From contig NZ_JAAAPJ010000015.1 of assembly GCF_009909145.1 (NCBI RefSeq), forward strand, positions 1 to 64,000: a stretch of DNA of 64,000 nt. The letters run 5' to 3'. Below, piece by piece: positions 26,221-34,001 of this stretch; the first letter of the stretch is position 1, and every line of letters starts with the position of its first letter. This stretch comes from Corallococcus silvisoli (GTDB lineage: Bacteria > Myxococcota > Myxococcia > Myxococcales > Myxococcaceae). Below the pieces are notes generated by a model that was not told the DNA's origin, did not search any database, and worked only from the letters and a program-made list of their open reading frames with translations. A program made the position numbers and the translations under genes.

Positions 26221-26435
26221 GGCGTACGCCCCGTGCTACCCCACCCGTCTGGCATTGGGGAGGGGGGCTCGCACGAAGGCACGCCCTCGGGTCCGCGGAG
26301 CAGGCGAGCAGACAGGAAATGGGTGGTGGGACTGCACGTCAGGGCTCTTGAAATCGCGTTGGGTTTCGGATTGCTGACATTGCGTCAAGACAACCGCGCC
26401 TCATCGCGCTCGACGAGGTGCCGTGACGCCGTGCC

Positions 26436-26876
26436 CTACGTCCGGCGCTTCCGGCCCGGAGCCGGGGTCTTCTTGCGGGCGCCAGGCGCGGAGGGCCTCG
26501 CGGGCATGACCGACACCACCGTGCGCACCACGCGCGCCACGGCCTTCAGCTCGCGGGGCTCCAGCTCGCGCAGCGTGCGCAGCAGGCGCCTCAACTCCAG
26601 CGAGTCCTCCTGACGCGGCGTGGCCCTGGGCGACACCGGCGAGGGTCCCTGCCCCACGCCCAGCAGCACGTCCGCGGACACCGCCAACACGTCGCACAGC
26701 CGCCGGAGGTTCTGCGCCCGGGGCAACATCCGCCCCCGCTCCATCCGGCTGTAGACCTCCATCGCGATGCCCACGCGCTCCGCCACGTCCGCCTGCGTGA
26801 GTCCCAACCGGATCCGCGCGTCGCGGGCGGCGGCTCCAAAGACCGTGTTCAGCTTCTCGTTGACCGGGGCGGGCAT
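26436..26876 (-). CDS. XRE family transcriptional regulator (copy 1)
   Basis: A 146-residue protein with an N-terminal Cro/CI-type helix-turn-helix (about 12-70: ARIRLGLTQADVAERVG, then the recognition helix IAMEVYSRMERGR). A leucine-rich helix (about 90-120) and a strongly basic tail (KKTPAPGRKRRT) follow. The recognition segment is identical to that of the next gene, including 44 bp of DNA. The start ATG is preceded by a long dyad (26882-26916) that overlaps the expected ribosome site, suggesting autoregulation. Confidence 0.8.
   Translation of the reverse strand: MPAPVNEKLNTVFGAAARDARIRLGLTQADVAERVGIAMEVYSRMERGRMLPRAQNLRRLCDVLAVSADVLLGVGQGPSPVSPRATPRQEDSLELRRLLRTLRELEPRELKAVARVVRTVVSVMPARPSAPGARKKTPAPGRKRRT
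26731..26774. repeat. 44-bp exact repeat, copy a (XRE genes)
   Basis: The sequence is identical to 27181-27224 and encodes the end of the recognition helix and the following ERGR in both XRE genes. DNA identity here exceeds that of the rest of the two genes. Confidence 0.8.
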
Positions 26877-26881
26877 CCCCC

Positions 26882-26916
26882 AAAACCTTGCACCTCTCCC
26901 CTCACATGCAAGTTTT
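26882..26916. promoter_or_regulatory. dyad upstream of XRE copy 1
   Basis: CTTGCA (26887-26892) and TGCAAG (26907-26912) are spaced 14 nt, with AAAA and TTTT outside them, giving near-complete 10-bp arms. It lies 6-40 nt before the start codon. It is a likely repressor site, or an RNA hairpin masking the start. Confidence 0.5.
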
Positions 26917-26936
26917 CAGGCCCGCCCCGCCGCCCT

Positions 26937-27314
26937 TCAACGCTCACGCAATGCCAGCGCACCCTGGATGACGAGCCCCATCGCCTTCAGCGCCTCCTCG
27001 TCCAACGGCCGCAACACACGCACCAGCCGCCGCAAGGCCGGGGAGTCCTCCTCGCGGTCCGCCAATGCCAGCGTGCGCGCCTCCTCCGGCGGCGTGGGCC
27101 CGTCCAATCCCAGGAGCGCGTCCGCGCGGATGCGCAACACCATGCTCAACCGGCGCAACGTCGTGGAGCTGGGCAACACCCGCCCCCGCTCCATCCGGCT
27201 GTAGACCTCCATCGCGATGCCCACCTGGCTGGCGACGTCGCCCTGGGTCAGGCCCTGCCGCTCGCGGGCCGCTCGCGCCACCGCGCCCACCGTGATGGCC
27301 AGCTCCTCGTTCAT
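26937..27314 (-). CDS. XRE family transcriptional regulator (copy 2)
   Basis: A 125-residue paralogue of the preceding regulator with the same layout: helix-turn-helix at about 8-65 (ERQGLTQGDVASQVGIAMEVYSRMERGR), a short linker and a helical C-terminal segment (LRRLVRVLRPLDEEALKAM). It lacks the basic tail of copy 1. It is divergent from the first kinase gene; the 231-bp gap between them carries the dyad at 27355-27380. Control of the kinases by one or both regulators is inferred from position only. Confidence 0.8.
   Translation of the reverse strand: MNEELAITVGAVARAARERQGLTQGDVASQVGIAMEVYSRMERGRVLPSSTTLRRLSMVLRIRADALLGLDGPTPPEEARTLALADREEDSPALRRLVRVLRPLDEEALKAMGLVIQGALALRER
27181..27224. 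repeat. 44-bp exact repeat, copy b (XRE genes)
   Basis: Second copy of the 26731-26774 repeat, 450 bp away in the same orientation. Confidence 0.8.
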
Positions 27315-27354
27315 TGCCGCTCACCACCCCTCACCGGACCATGTCTCCCAGGAC

Positions 27355-27380
27355 GTCAGGTGTCCGGCAGCCTACCTGAC
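27355..27380. promoter_or_regulatory. dyad between XRE copy 2 and the kinase genes
   Basis: GTCAGGT (27355-27361) and ACCTGAC (27374-27380) form perfect 7-bp arms with a 12-nt spacer, 41 bp before the XRE copy 2 start and 165 bp before the kinase start. It is a candidate operator for the divergent pair. Confidence 0.45.
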
Positions 27381-27545
27381 ACGGCAGCCACACTACCCCA
27401 AGGGACATCCGCCATGCTATGGACCTCCCAGGTCCTACCGCCCCTCTTCACGCATGCATCCTCCCACCCACGTTCTCCCTCTCCGATTGAACCCCTCACA
27501 TCTTCCCGGCGCCCGCCATCCCCGGGGCCCGGGCGGTGCCGCGCC

Positions 27546-28745
27546 ATGAGCACCGGCATCGGGGGACATCCGCTGCTGCTGCGGCCCCAGGAGGTCGTGG
27601 GCAGCTTCAAGCTGGTGAAGCGCCTGGCCACCGGCGGCTACGGCACCGTGTTCCTGGCGGAGAGCGGCGGAATCCCCGTGGCGCTGAAGTTCGCGCTCCA
27701 CGGCCCGCAGGACTCCGAGGAGGGCTCGCACGTGGACGCGCGCACCCTCAAGGAGGTGAGCGTCCTGCACCGCATGACCCATCCCAACGTGGTGGCGCTG
27801 CGCGGCTACCACCGCTGGCCGCACCCGCGCACGGGCTACCTCTTCCTGGTGATGGACTACGTGGAGGGGCCCACGCTGTCGGACTGGGCCGTGGAGGCGC
27901 GGCCCACCGCCCGGCAGGTGGCGCGGCTGTTCGCGGAGCTGGGCCTGACGCTGGACTTCATCCACCGCGCGGGCGTGCGCCACCGCGACATCAAAGGCAG
28001 CAACATCATCGTGCGCGCGTCGGACGAGCGCCCGGTGCTGGTGGACTTCGGCTCCAGCGACCACGCCTGCGCCCCGGCCATCACCGACGGCCGGCCCCCG
28101 CCGGGCACGCCCAGCTACCGCAGCCCGGAGCTGCTTCGCTACTGGCTGAGCCACCCCCAGGGCATGTCCCGCTACGTGTACCAGCCCACCGACGACCTCT
28201 ACTCCCTGGGGCTCGTGCTCTTCCAGGTCCTCACCGGCGACTTCCCCTACCCGCCGGACGTGCCGGCCGCGGCGCTGCTGGGCGGGATCCAATCCATCAA
28301 GGGCCGCTCCGCCCGGGCCCTCAACTCCCGCGTGCCTCGCGCCCTCGATGACATCTGTGAACGCCTGCTGCGCCAGGACGTCCACCAGCGCTACCAGATG
28401 GGCGCGGACCTCTACGCGGACCTGAGCGCCGCCCTGGAGCAGGCCACGTCCAGCTGGGACCTCCCCCTGTTCAACGCCCCGCCCCTCCACGACGCCGTCA
28501 CCGAGGAGTCCGACGCGTACTTCGACGGCAACGAGGAGGCCCGCGAGCTGCGCCGGTGGGCCCGCGCCCCCGAACGCCGCGCCCCGGGCGCCGCGCCCCA
28601 CTCCAGCGACCCCACCCCCGCCCCCACGGTGGGGCTGGCCGCGCCGCTCCCGCCTCCCCGGTCCTGGCCCCAGGCCCGGTGGCTGGCCTTGCGGCGGTGG
28701 TGGGCCCGGGGGCTGCGGCGTCTGGGATTGCGCCGGGACCGCTGA
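27546..28745 (+). CDS. serine/threonine protein kinase
   Basis: A 399-residue eukaryotic-type kinase (catalytic domain about 20-300). Present are the glycine loop ATGGYGTVF, the lysine in VALKF, the catalytic loop HRDIKGSNI and the metal-binding VDFGSSD, so it should be active. A Pro-rich spacer and a short, very basic, Trp-rich tail (WLALRRWWARGLRRLGLRRDR) end the protein. The tail is too charged for a clean membrane helix and may be an amphipathic anchor. The start is the ATG at 27546; the frame runs 186 bp upstream but through non-homologous sequence. It is followed by a second kinase-like gene. Confidence 0.85.
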   Translation: MSTGIGGHPLLLRPQEVVGSFKLVKRLATGGYGTVFLAESGGIPVALKFALHGPQDSEEGSHVDARTLKEVSVLHRMTHPNVVALRGYHRWPHPRTGYLFLVMDYVEGPTLSDWAVEARPTARQVARLFAELGLTLDFIHRAGVRHRDIKGSNIIVRASDERPVLVDFGSSDHACAPAITDGRPPPGTPSYRSPELLRYWLSHPQGMSRYVYQPTDDLYSLGLVLFQVLTGDFPYPPDVPAAALLGGIQSIKGRSARALNSRVPRALDDICERLLRQDVHQRYQMGADLYADLSAALEQATSSWDLPLFNAPPLHDAVTEESDAYFDGNEEARELRRWARAPERRAPGAAPHSSDPTPAPTVGLAAPLPPPRSWPQARWLALRRWWARGLRRLGLRRDR

Positions 28746-28816
28746 ACCCCTGACGTCCTCCGCCTTCCAAACAACCCTGGAGGTTTTCCCCGCGACTGGG
28801 TTTGTGCTACCTGCGG

Positions 28817-28839
28817 GGTCGAGCGATTCGCGCTCGACC
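28817..28839. promoter_or_regulatory. hairpin or operator before the pseudokinase gene
   Basis: GGTCGAGCG (28817-28825) and CGCTCGACC (28831-28839) form a perfect 9-bp stem with a 5-nt loop, ending 21 nt before the start codon. It could be a terminator of the upstream kinase gene, an operator, or a leader hairpin. Confidence 0.5.
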
Positions 28840-28860
28840 TCACAGGTTGAAAGGCAGGAC

Positions 28861-30180
28861 ATGAAGACGCCCGATACGACGACGGAGGAGATCCCCGGCG
28901 TGCCCCGCCGGCCGCGCGTGCTGTTCACGGTGGGAGGCACGGCCTTCGAGTTCGTCCGCAAGCTGGAGGTGCGCTCCACCGGGGAGCTGCTGATGCTGGC
29001 GCGGCGGCGCTACCGGGGCGGGATGGGCGGCCCGGTGGTCATCAAGCGACTGCGCAACCCCTCTGGCTTCGTGGAGCGGCGGCGGCTGGTGGAGGAGGTG
29101 GAGCTGACGTACCGCCTCAACCACCCGGGCATCGCGAAGGTCTATCACCTGAAGGCCTACCGGGGCGTGCCGCACGTGGTGATGGAGTACGTGGAGGGCC
29201 GCTCCCTGGACACGGTGCTCAACCTGGTGGCCATGCGCCGCAAGCCCATGTCCCCGGCCTTCGGCGCGTGGGTCGTCTCCGAGGTCGCGGAGGCCCTGCA
29301 CCACGCGCACACGCTGCGGGATGAATGGAACCGGCCGCTGGGCATCGTCCACCGCGACGTGAGCCCCCGGAACCTGCGCCTGGGCGTGCACGGCGAGGTG
29401 AAGCTCACCAACTTCACCGCCGCCTTCTCCACGCTGCCCGGGCGGGAGATCACCAGCCGCCCGCTGGTGAAGGGGGACGTGGCGTACGCGTCACCCGAGG
29501 CGCTCCGGCGCGAGCCCGTGGACGCGAGGAGCGACCTGTTCTCCCTGGGGCTGGTGCTCCTGGAGGTGCTGACGGGGACGCATCCCCTGGCCCACGGGGA
29601 CACGGCGCCCCCGCCGCCACCGGACCTGCCCCCGGTCCAGGCCCAGGGCCCCACGTGGATGCCCCTGACGGAGGTGGCGGCGCGCATGGCGCTGGTGGGC
29701 CCCCAGGAGGTGGCGGACCTGGCGCGCGACGTCCCAGCGGGCCTGAGGGCGGTGGTGGTCCGGGCGCTGCGCCAGTCCCCGGCCGACCGCTTCGGCACGG
29801 CGGCGGAGCTGGCGGAGGCCCTGCGCGAGTGGCTGCGCGAGCACGCCCCCACCTACGGACGGCAGGCCTCCGCGGAAGAGGTGGCGGAGGCCGCGCGCGA
29901 GGCCACCGGCCGGCGCAACCAGGCGGAGCTGCTGGAGGGCGGGCTGCACCCTCGGGAGCTGACGGCCGAGGAGGCCGCGATGGCCTCCGAAACCGCCGAG
30001 CCCGCGCACCCGCCGCCCTTCCTGGCCGGTGACGACGTGACGCCGAGCGTGCACGACGAGCCCCTGCCCGTGGAGGACCTGGATGAGCTGGCCGGGCTGG
30101 ACGAGGAGGCCCCCGAAGAGGTCTTCGAGGAGTCCTTCGAGGACGATGACCTGGACGACGACGGCCACGAGCCGGTGTGA
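28861..30180 (+). CDS. kinase-like protein, probable pseudokinase
   Basis: A 439-residue protein with a protein kinase domain (about 22-330). Lys62 (VVIKRL) and the catalytic loop HRDVSPRNL (His164, Asp166) are kept, but the metal-binding DFG reads NFT (Asn184). The glycine loop is replaced by STGELLML. Loss of this aspartate normally abolishes or greatly weakens ATP/Mg chemistry, so a scaffold or regulatory role is inferred. The C-terminal 110 residues are acidic and probably disordered (EESFEDDDLDDDGHE). The start at 28861 has AGGCAGGA upstream. It lies 115 bp after the active kinase gene. Confidence 0.75.
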   Translation: MKTPDTTTEEIPGVPRRPRVLFTVGGTAFEFVRKLEVRSTGELLMLARRRYRGGMGGPVVIKRLRNPSGFVERRRLVEEVELTYRLNHPGIAKVYHLKAYRGVPHVVMEYVEGRSLDTVLNLVAMRRKPMSPAFGAWVVSEVAEALHHAHTLRDEWNRPLGIVHRDVSPRNLRLGVHGEVKLTNFTAAFSTLPGREITSRPLVKGDVAYASPEALRREPVDARSDLFSLGLVLLEVLTGTHPLAHGDTAPPPPPDLPPVQAQGPTWMPLTEVAARMALVGPQEVADLARDVPAGLRAVVVRALRQSPADRFGTAAELAEALREWLREHAPTYGRQASAEEVAEAAREATGRRNQAELLEGGLHPRELTAEEAAMASETAEPAHPPPFLAGDDVTPSVHDEPLPVEDLDELAGLDEEAPEEVFEESFEDDDLDDDGHEPV

Positions 30181-30423
30181 GCCCAGGCCAGCTCCCACGC
30201 CAATCCAGACATCGGCGCGCCGTCACCCAACCCCATCCATGGCATGACAGTCTTTGGGCCCCCGGGCCCTGTCCCTCCCTGCTTCCGCGTGTCGCCCGGA
30301 TGCCACCCACGGGAGGGCCATGACGCCTGGCTGCTCGCCCTGCGGCCCCGCGGGAACGCTCCGGGCACAGGTTGCCGTTCGCGGGGGGCGATGACGAACC
30401 TCCTTCGACGGAGGGAACCCACC

Positions 30424-30828
30424 ATGGCCGACAACAACAAGCGCCCCGTACCCCCGCAGCCCGCCGAGGACTACTACGGGCGCCCGACCGACCCGCGACA
30501 TGGCGAAGAGGCTCCCCGCGAAGCGACGGAGCCGAAGGCGCCGCCGCGCCCTGACTCGGAGGAGGAAGAGACGCGGCCCCCGCGCCGCGAGCTGACCGAG
30601 GCCGACGAGAAGGGCGTCCACCTGCGCACCGAGGACGACGACGACGACCGCGACCTCCGCCTCCACGACGACGCCAGCGGCCTGCACCTGTTCGACCCGC
30701 GCGAGCGCACGCCCGGGGCCATGCTCGACGACATCCCGGATGGCGACGGCCCGCGCAGCGACGCGGGCACCAACCCGCTCTCCGACGTGTATCGCTATGG
30801 CCACCCGGACCGGTGCCTGGATGTCTGA
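30424..30828 (+). CDS. acidic, probably disordered hypothetical protein
   Basis: A 134-residue protein, rich in Asp, Glu, Arg and Pro, with no hydrophobic core, signal peptide or known motif. Two acidic clusters (EEEETRPPRRE; EDDDDDRDLRLHDD) dominate. The start at 30424 has a strong GGAGGG site. CCTCC just upstream could pair with it, so translation may be modulated by a small hairpin (about 30402-30417). It resembles stress-associated acidic proteins in composition only; no function is proposed. Confidence 0.55.
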   Translation: MADNNKRPVPPQPAEDYYGRPTDPRHGEEAPREATEPKAPPRPDSEEEETRPPRRELTEADEKGVHLRTEDDDDDRDLRLHDDASGLHLFDPRERTPGAMLDDIPDGDGPRSDAGTNPLSDVYRYGHPDRCLDV

Positions 30829-30970
30829 GCCGCGCAGGCTCCCGGCCCCCCGCCCCTCCTGACGCCGAGGAGGAGCGGAGCCACCGGAGGCCGCCCTGCG
30901 CGGGCCAGGGCGTGGGCACGGGATGCCCGTCCTGGCCCGCCTCCGCGCTCCACCGGACGACGGCCGCGTG

Positions 30971-31390
30971 TCACCCGGTGCGGCGCGGGGCGTGCTCCTG
31001 ACGGTGCGTGTCCACCCACGCCTCGGCCTGCGCCATCGTGTCCACGAAGACCGTGTCGAAGCTGGCCGTGTGGCCGGTGAGCAGCATCGCCACCGACATC
31101 GCCTTGCCCACCACCCGCTGCGTCAGGTCCGACCCGACGTACACCACCGAGCGCATCCACTCCGCGCGCACGTTGTTGGCCAGGTACTTGCGGGACTCGG
31201 CCGGCAGCTCGGAGCCCGGCACCTCCGCCACCAGGTAGAACGGCCCCTGCGCCGCCATCTCCTCGTAGACCCGCAGCGCCCACTTGGCGTCCTGCAGCCC
31301 CACCATGCCCGTGTATCTCGTGTGCAACACGTCCGGCGCCATCATCCGGATGCGGTGCGCGCCACACGTCCATTCACGCAGTTGATCCAT
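30971..31390 (-). CDS. STAS/SpoIIAA-like protein (copy 1)
   Basis: A 139-residue small alpha/beta protein matching the STAS-like pattern seen in many myxobacterial genes. A first strand (REWTCGAHRIRMMAPDVLHTRYTG) leads to a helix (DAKWALRVYEEMA), a strand (FYLVAEV), then a conserved ESRKYLANNVRAEWMRSVVYVGSD segment and a last helix (AQAEAWVDTHRQ). There is no phosphoryl-acceptor serine in the anti-sigma antagonist position that I can identify. It is a paralogue of 32268-32681. Both lie on the minus strand around one plus-strand gene. Confidence 0.65.
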   Translation of the reverse strand: MDQLREWTCGAHRIRMMAPDVLHTRYTGMVGLQDAKWALRVYEEMAAQGPFYLVAEVPGSELPAESRKYLANNVRAEWMRSVVYVGSDLTQRVVGKAMSVAMLLTGHTASFDTVFVDTMAQAEAWVDTHRQEHAPRRTG

Positions 31391-31559
31391 TCGGTCCTCC
31401 CCCCGGCGTCACTGGACGAACCCTACGCCGACCCCCGCCACCCCAGGGAAGCGCCCCCTGGCGAACCTGCACCTTGGGACAAGGCGCGGCTGTCCATTGG
31501 ATGTCAGACCCTCACTGTACTGTGTACCCATTCCGACAGCCTTCCAGAGGGGGAACACC

Positions 31560-32243
31560 GTGCCGGAAACCCGTGAACTGCCGCGCGTCTCGGTCAACAA
31601 GCTGGGGGAGTACCTCATCGCGACGCCTGCCCGCCGGAAGCGCATCATCCACGACCAGAAGCACCCGCCGGAGGCCCAGTATCTGCGCTACCCGGAGGCG
31701 TCCCACGCCATCACGGAGTTCCTCTGCCGGGGCCTGGACCTGAACGTCCTGCGGGAGGCCCAGCGCCGCTTCGCCTGCGCGGTACCCCAGACGGAGTTCG
31801 AGGCGCAGCGCATGCAACTGTGCTCGGAGGCGCTGGAGCGCTTCGCGGACCTGGTGCCCTGGCTGGACCTGGATGACGCCATCATCAGCGCGGTGGGCGC
31901 GGAGCCGCCCGTGCTGGAGATGGCCGGCGTCACCATCAGCGTGCGCCCGGAGGTGGTGGTGCAGCGGCTGGACAAGCAGGGCAACCCGCGCGTGGGGTTG
32001 ATGAAGCTCTACTTCTCCAAGACGCACCCGCTGGACGAGCGGAGCGGCCAGTACATCGGCACGCTGCTCCAGCGCTTCGCGGAGCAGCACCTGTGCCGGC
32101 TGGGCCCCGCGGACCACCGGTTGATGACCGTGGTGGACGTGTTCGCCGGGTCGCTGTTCGTCGCGCCGCGCGCGCACATCCGCCGGCTGGGCGACGTGGT
32201 GCTCGCGTGCGAGGAGATCGCCGAGCGCTGGGCCGTCCACTGA
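31560..32243 (+). CDS. conserved hypothetical, possible nuclease-like fold
   Basis: A 227-residue protein, family not recognised. The start is taken as GTG at 31560 because AGAGGGGGAAC lies directly upstream; the ATG 63 bp before has no site. The N-terminal half is helical (VNKLGEYLIATPARRKRIIHD opens it). The middle has two strands, TISVRPEVVVQ and GLMKLYFSK, then a helix with GQYIGTLLQRFAEQHL. This E-x(13-14)-K strand pair followed by a Tyr-containing helix recalls PD-(D/E)XK nucleases, but that is a tentative reading. It is flanked by the two STAS-like genes. Confidence 0.5.
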   Translation: MPETRELPRVSVNKLGEYLIATPARRKRIIHDQKHPPEAQYLRYPEASHAITEFLCRGLDLNVLREAQRRFACAVPQTEFEAQRMQLCSEALERFADLVPWLDLDDAIISAVGAEPPVLEMAGVTISVRPEVVVQRLDKQGNPRVGLMKLYFSKTHPLDERSGQYIGTLLQRFAEQHLCRLGPADHRLMTVVDVFAGSLFVAPRAHIRRLGDVVLACEEIAERWAVH

Positions 32244-32267
32244 CGGCCTGGGTCCCCCGCGCCGGCT

Positions 32268-32681
32268 TCAGGGGGCTTGAAGGCGCCGGTGGGCCTCCAG
32301 CCACGCGCGGGCCTGGGCCTCGGAGTCCACGAACTCGGCGTCCAGCTTCGTGTCCCCGGAGAACTGGAGCGCGACCACCAACGCCCGCAGGACCTCGCGG
32401 TGCGTGCGCTTCGCGCCAAAGAAGACGACGCCGCGGAACCACGTGGGGCGCACGTGTTCGGCCAGGTACTTGCGTGGCGCCACCGACAGCCCCTCGGAGC
32501 TGCTCAGGTCCACGACGAGGTAGAGGCGCTTGTCGGGGCCCGCCTCCAGCTCATGGAACACGTCCACGAGCTCACGCACGTCCGTCTCGGAAAACGAACC
32601 CCGGACCTTCGTCCAGAGGATGTCGGAGGACTCCAGCGAGACACGCTGTGTCCCGAAGACCCACTCCCGCAGCACCGCCAT
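32268..32681 (-). CDS. STAS/SpoIIAA-like protein (copy 2)
   Basis: A 137-residue paralogue of 30971-31390. It shares REWVFG at the start, the LYLVVDLSSSEGLS strand, the APRKYLAEHVRPTWFRGVVFFGAK segment and the closing helix AQARAWLEAHRR. A serine cluster (SSSEGLS) sits where STAS proteins may carry the phosphorylated serine; copy 1 has none there. The start has GGGAGAGGG upstream. It converges on the 31560-32243 gene, with stops 24 bp apart. Confidence 0.65.
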   Translation of the reverse strand: MAVLREWVFGTQRVSLESSDILWTKVRGSFSETDVRELVDVFHELEAGPDKRLYLVVDLSSSEGLSVAPRKYLAEHVRPTWFRGVVFFGAKRTHREVLRALVVALQFSGDTKLDAEFVDSEAQARAWLEAHRRLQAP

Positions 32682-33044
32682 ACCCTCTCCCACGCAGAGG
32701 GCCGCAGGGTACCTAAAACCACAGGGACGCCACCAGTCCGTGGCCCTCTCTTTCCCGGAGGATACGGACGCGTGGGACCTGTCGGGTCCTCCGCGCGCTC
32801 GTGGACGGCGGGCGCGGCGCGGCCTCGCACGTCGCGTCATGACCCACGGGCGGTGGACCCCGGCGCCCCTCCACCCATGCGCTCCGTGGGGGTGGGGACC
32901 TGACGGGTCGCCGGCGGAAGCCGCTATGATTGCCGGCGAGCGGCCGTGCGGACGACCGTTCCTGGGCGCATCACCGGGTGGTTGTCGGGACGCGCTTCCT
33001 TGCTCACTGTGTAGGGTCGCGCCCGAGGCGCGGGGGATGGGAGC
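32682..33044. other. spacer with a repeated 13-bp dyad, no gene
   Basis: No credible gene lies here. GACCTGTCGGGTC (32776-32788) and GACCTGACGGGTC (32897-32909) are near-identical copies 121 bp apart with GACC/GGTC arms. They may be binding sites between the divergent STAS-like and ATPase genes. Confidence 0.4.
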
Positions 33045-34001
33045 GTGGTGCTGGAGTCCTTGTGGAGCAGACGCGCCGTGCTTGTGTCGGGCAAGGGCGG
33101 CGTGGGGAAGACGACGGTCTCCGCGGCCCTGGCCCTGGCGGCGGCCCGCACGGGCCGTCCGGTGCTGCTGGTGGAGCTGTCCCCGGACGAGGGCGGCCCG
33201 TCCGCCCTGGCGAGCCTGGTGGGCGCGAAGGAGGCCGGGCCCCGCGTGGTGCCGGTGGCGCCGAACCTGTCCTTCGTGCGCCTGTCCGCCCAGGAGGGGC
33301 ACCGGCTCTTCCTGGAGGAGACGCTGCCCGTGAAGTGGCTGGCGGAGGCCGCGCTGCGCTCCAGGGCGCTGCGGCGCTTCCTGGAGGCGGGCCCCGCGCT
33401 CAAGGAGATGGGGCTGCTGTTCCAGATGCTCGCCCTGCTGCGGCGCAAGCACCCGGACGGCCGCGCGGTGCACCCGCTGGCGGTGGTGGACCTGCCCGCC
33501 ACCGGCCACGCGCTGGCGCTGGCCACCCTGCCCCGCAGCATCCTGTCGCTGATGCCGGGCGGGCCCGTGGGCCGCGCGGTCCGCGAGGGGTTGGACCTGC
33601 TCCAGGACCCTTCGCGCACCGGCGTGGTGCTCACCACGCTGCCAGAGCCCCTGCCGGTGAGCGAGACCCTGGCGCTGGTGGAGGAGCTGAAGGACGTGGG
33701 CCTGCCCCTGTCCGCCGCGGTGCTCAACCGGATGCCGGAGGACCCCTTCACGCCGGAGTCGCGCGCGGCGCTGGAGCGGCTGCTGGAGACGCACGGCCCC
33801 CACCGCGGCCAGCGGGCGCTGGAGCGGCTGGAGCGCGCGAGGGAGGCGCGGCGGCGGCTGGCGGCGGGCACGCCCGTGCCACAATGGGGGATGCCGGAGC
33901 TGGCGCTGACGGGCATGGCGCTGGTGGAGCGGCTGTCGGAGCTGCTGGTGTCCCCACTCGAAGGGGCCGCTGTCCCGAGCGGCCAGGAGGCCACGCCATG
34001 A
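33045..34001 (+). CDS. Get3/ArsA-like ATPase, subunit A
   Basis: A 318-residue P-loop ATPase with the deviant Walker A SGKGGVGKTT (signature Lys17, Lys22), a switch-I-like LVELSPDEGG, and a DLPATGHAL segment matching switch II of the Get3/ArsA family. The remainder is helical and Leu-rich. Arsenite-binding cysteines are absent, so an arsenic pump role is not supported. It starts with GTG, with GGGAG just upstream, and overlaps the next ATPase gene by 4 bp. The pair resembles adjacent Get3-like genes of actinobacteria (Rv3679/Rv3680), which suggests a heterodimer. Confidence 0.8.
   Translation: MVLESLWSRRAVLVSGKGGVGKTTVSAALALAAARTGRPVLLVELSPDEGGPSALASLVGAKEAGPRVVPVAPNLSFVRLSAQEGHRLFLEETLPVKWLAEAALRSRALRRFLEAGPALKEMGLLFQMLALLRRKHPDGRAVHPLAVVDLPATGHALALATLPRSILSLMPGGPVGRAVREGLDLLQDPSRTGVVLTTLPEPLPVSETLALVEELKDVGLPLSAAVLNRMPEDPFTPESRAALERLLETHGPHRGQRALERLERAREARRRLAAGTPVPQWGMPELALTGMALVERLSELLVSPLEGAAVPSGQEATP

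Noticed and set aside
30244..30423. N-terminal extension of the acidic protein
   Set aside because: The strong ribosome site is at 30424, and the upstream part has unrelated composition.
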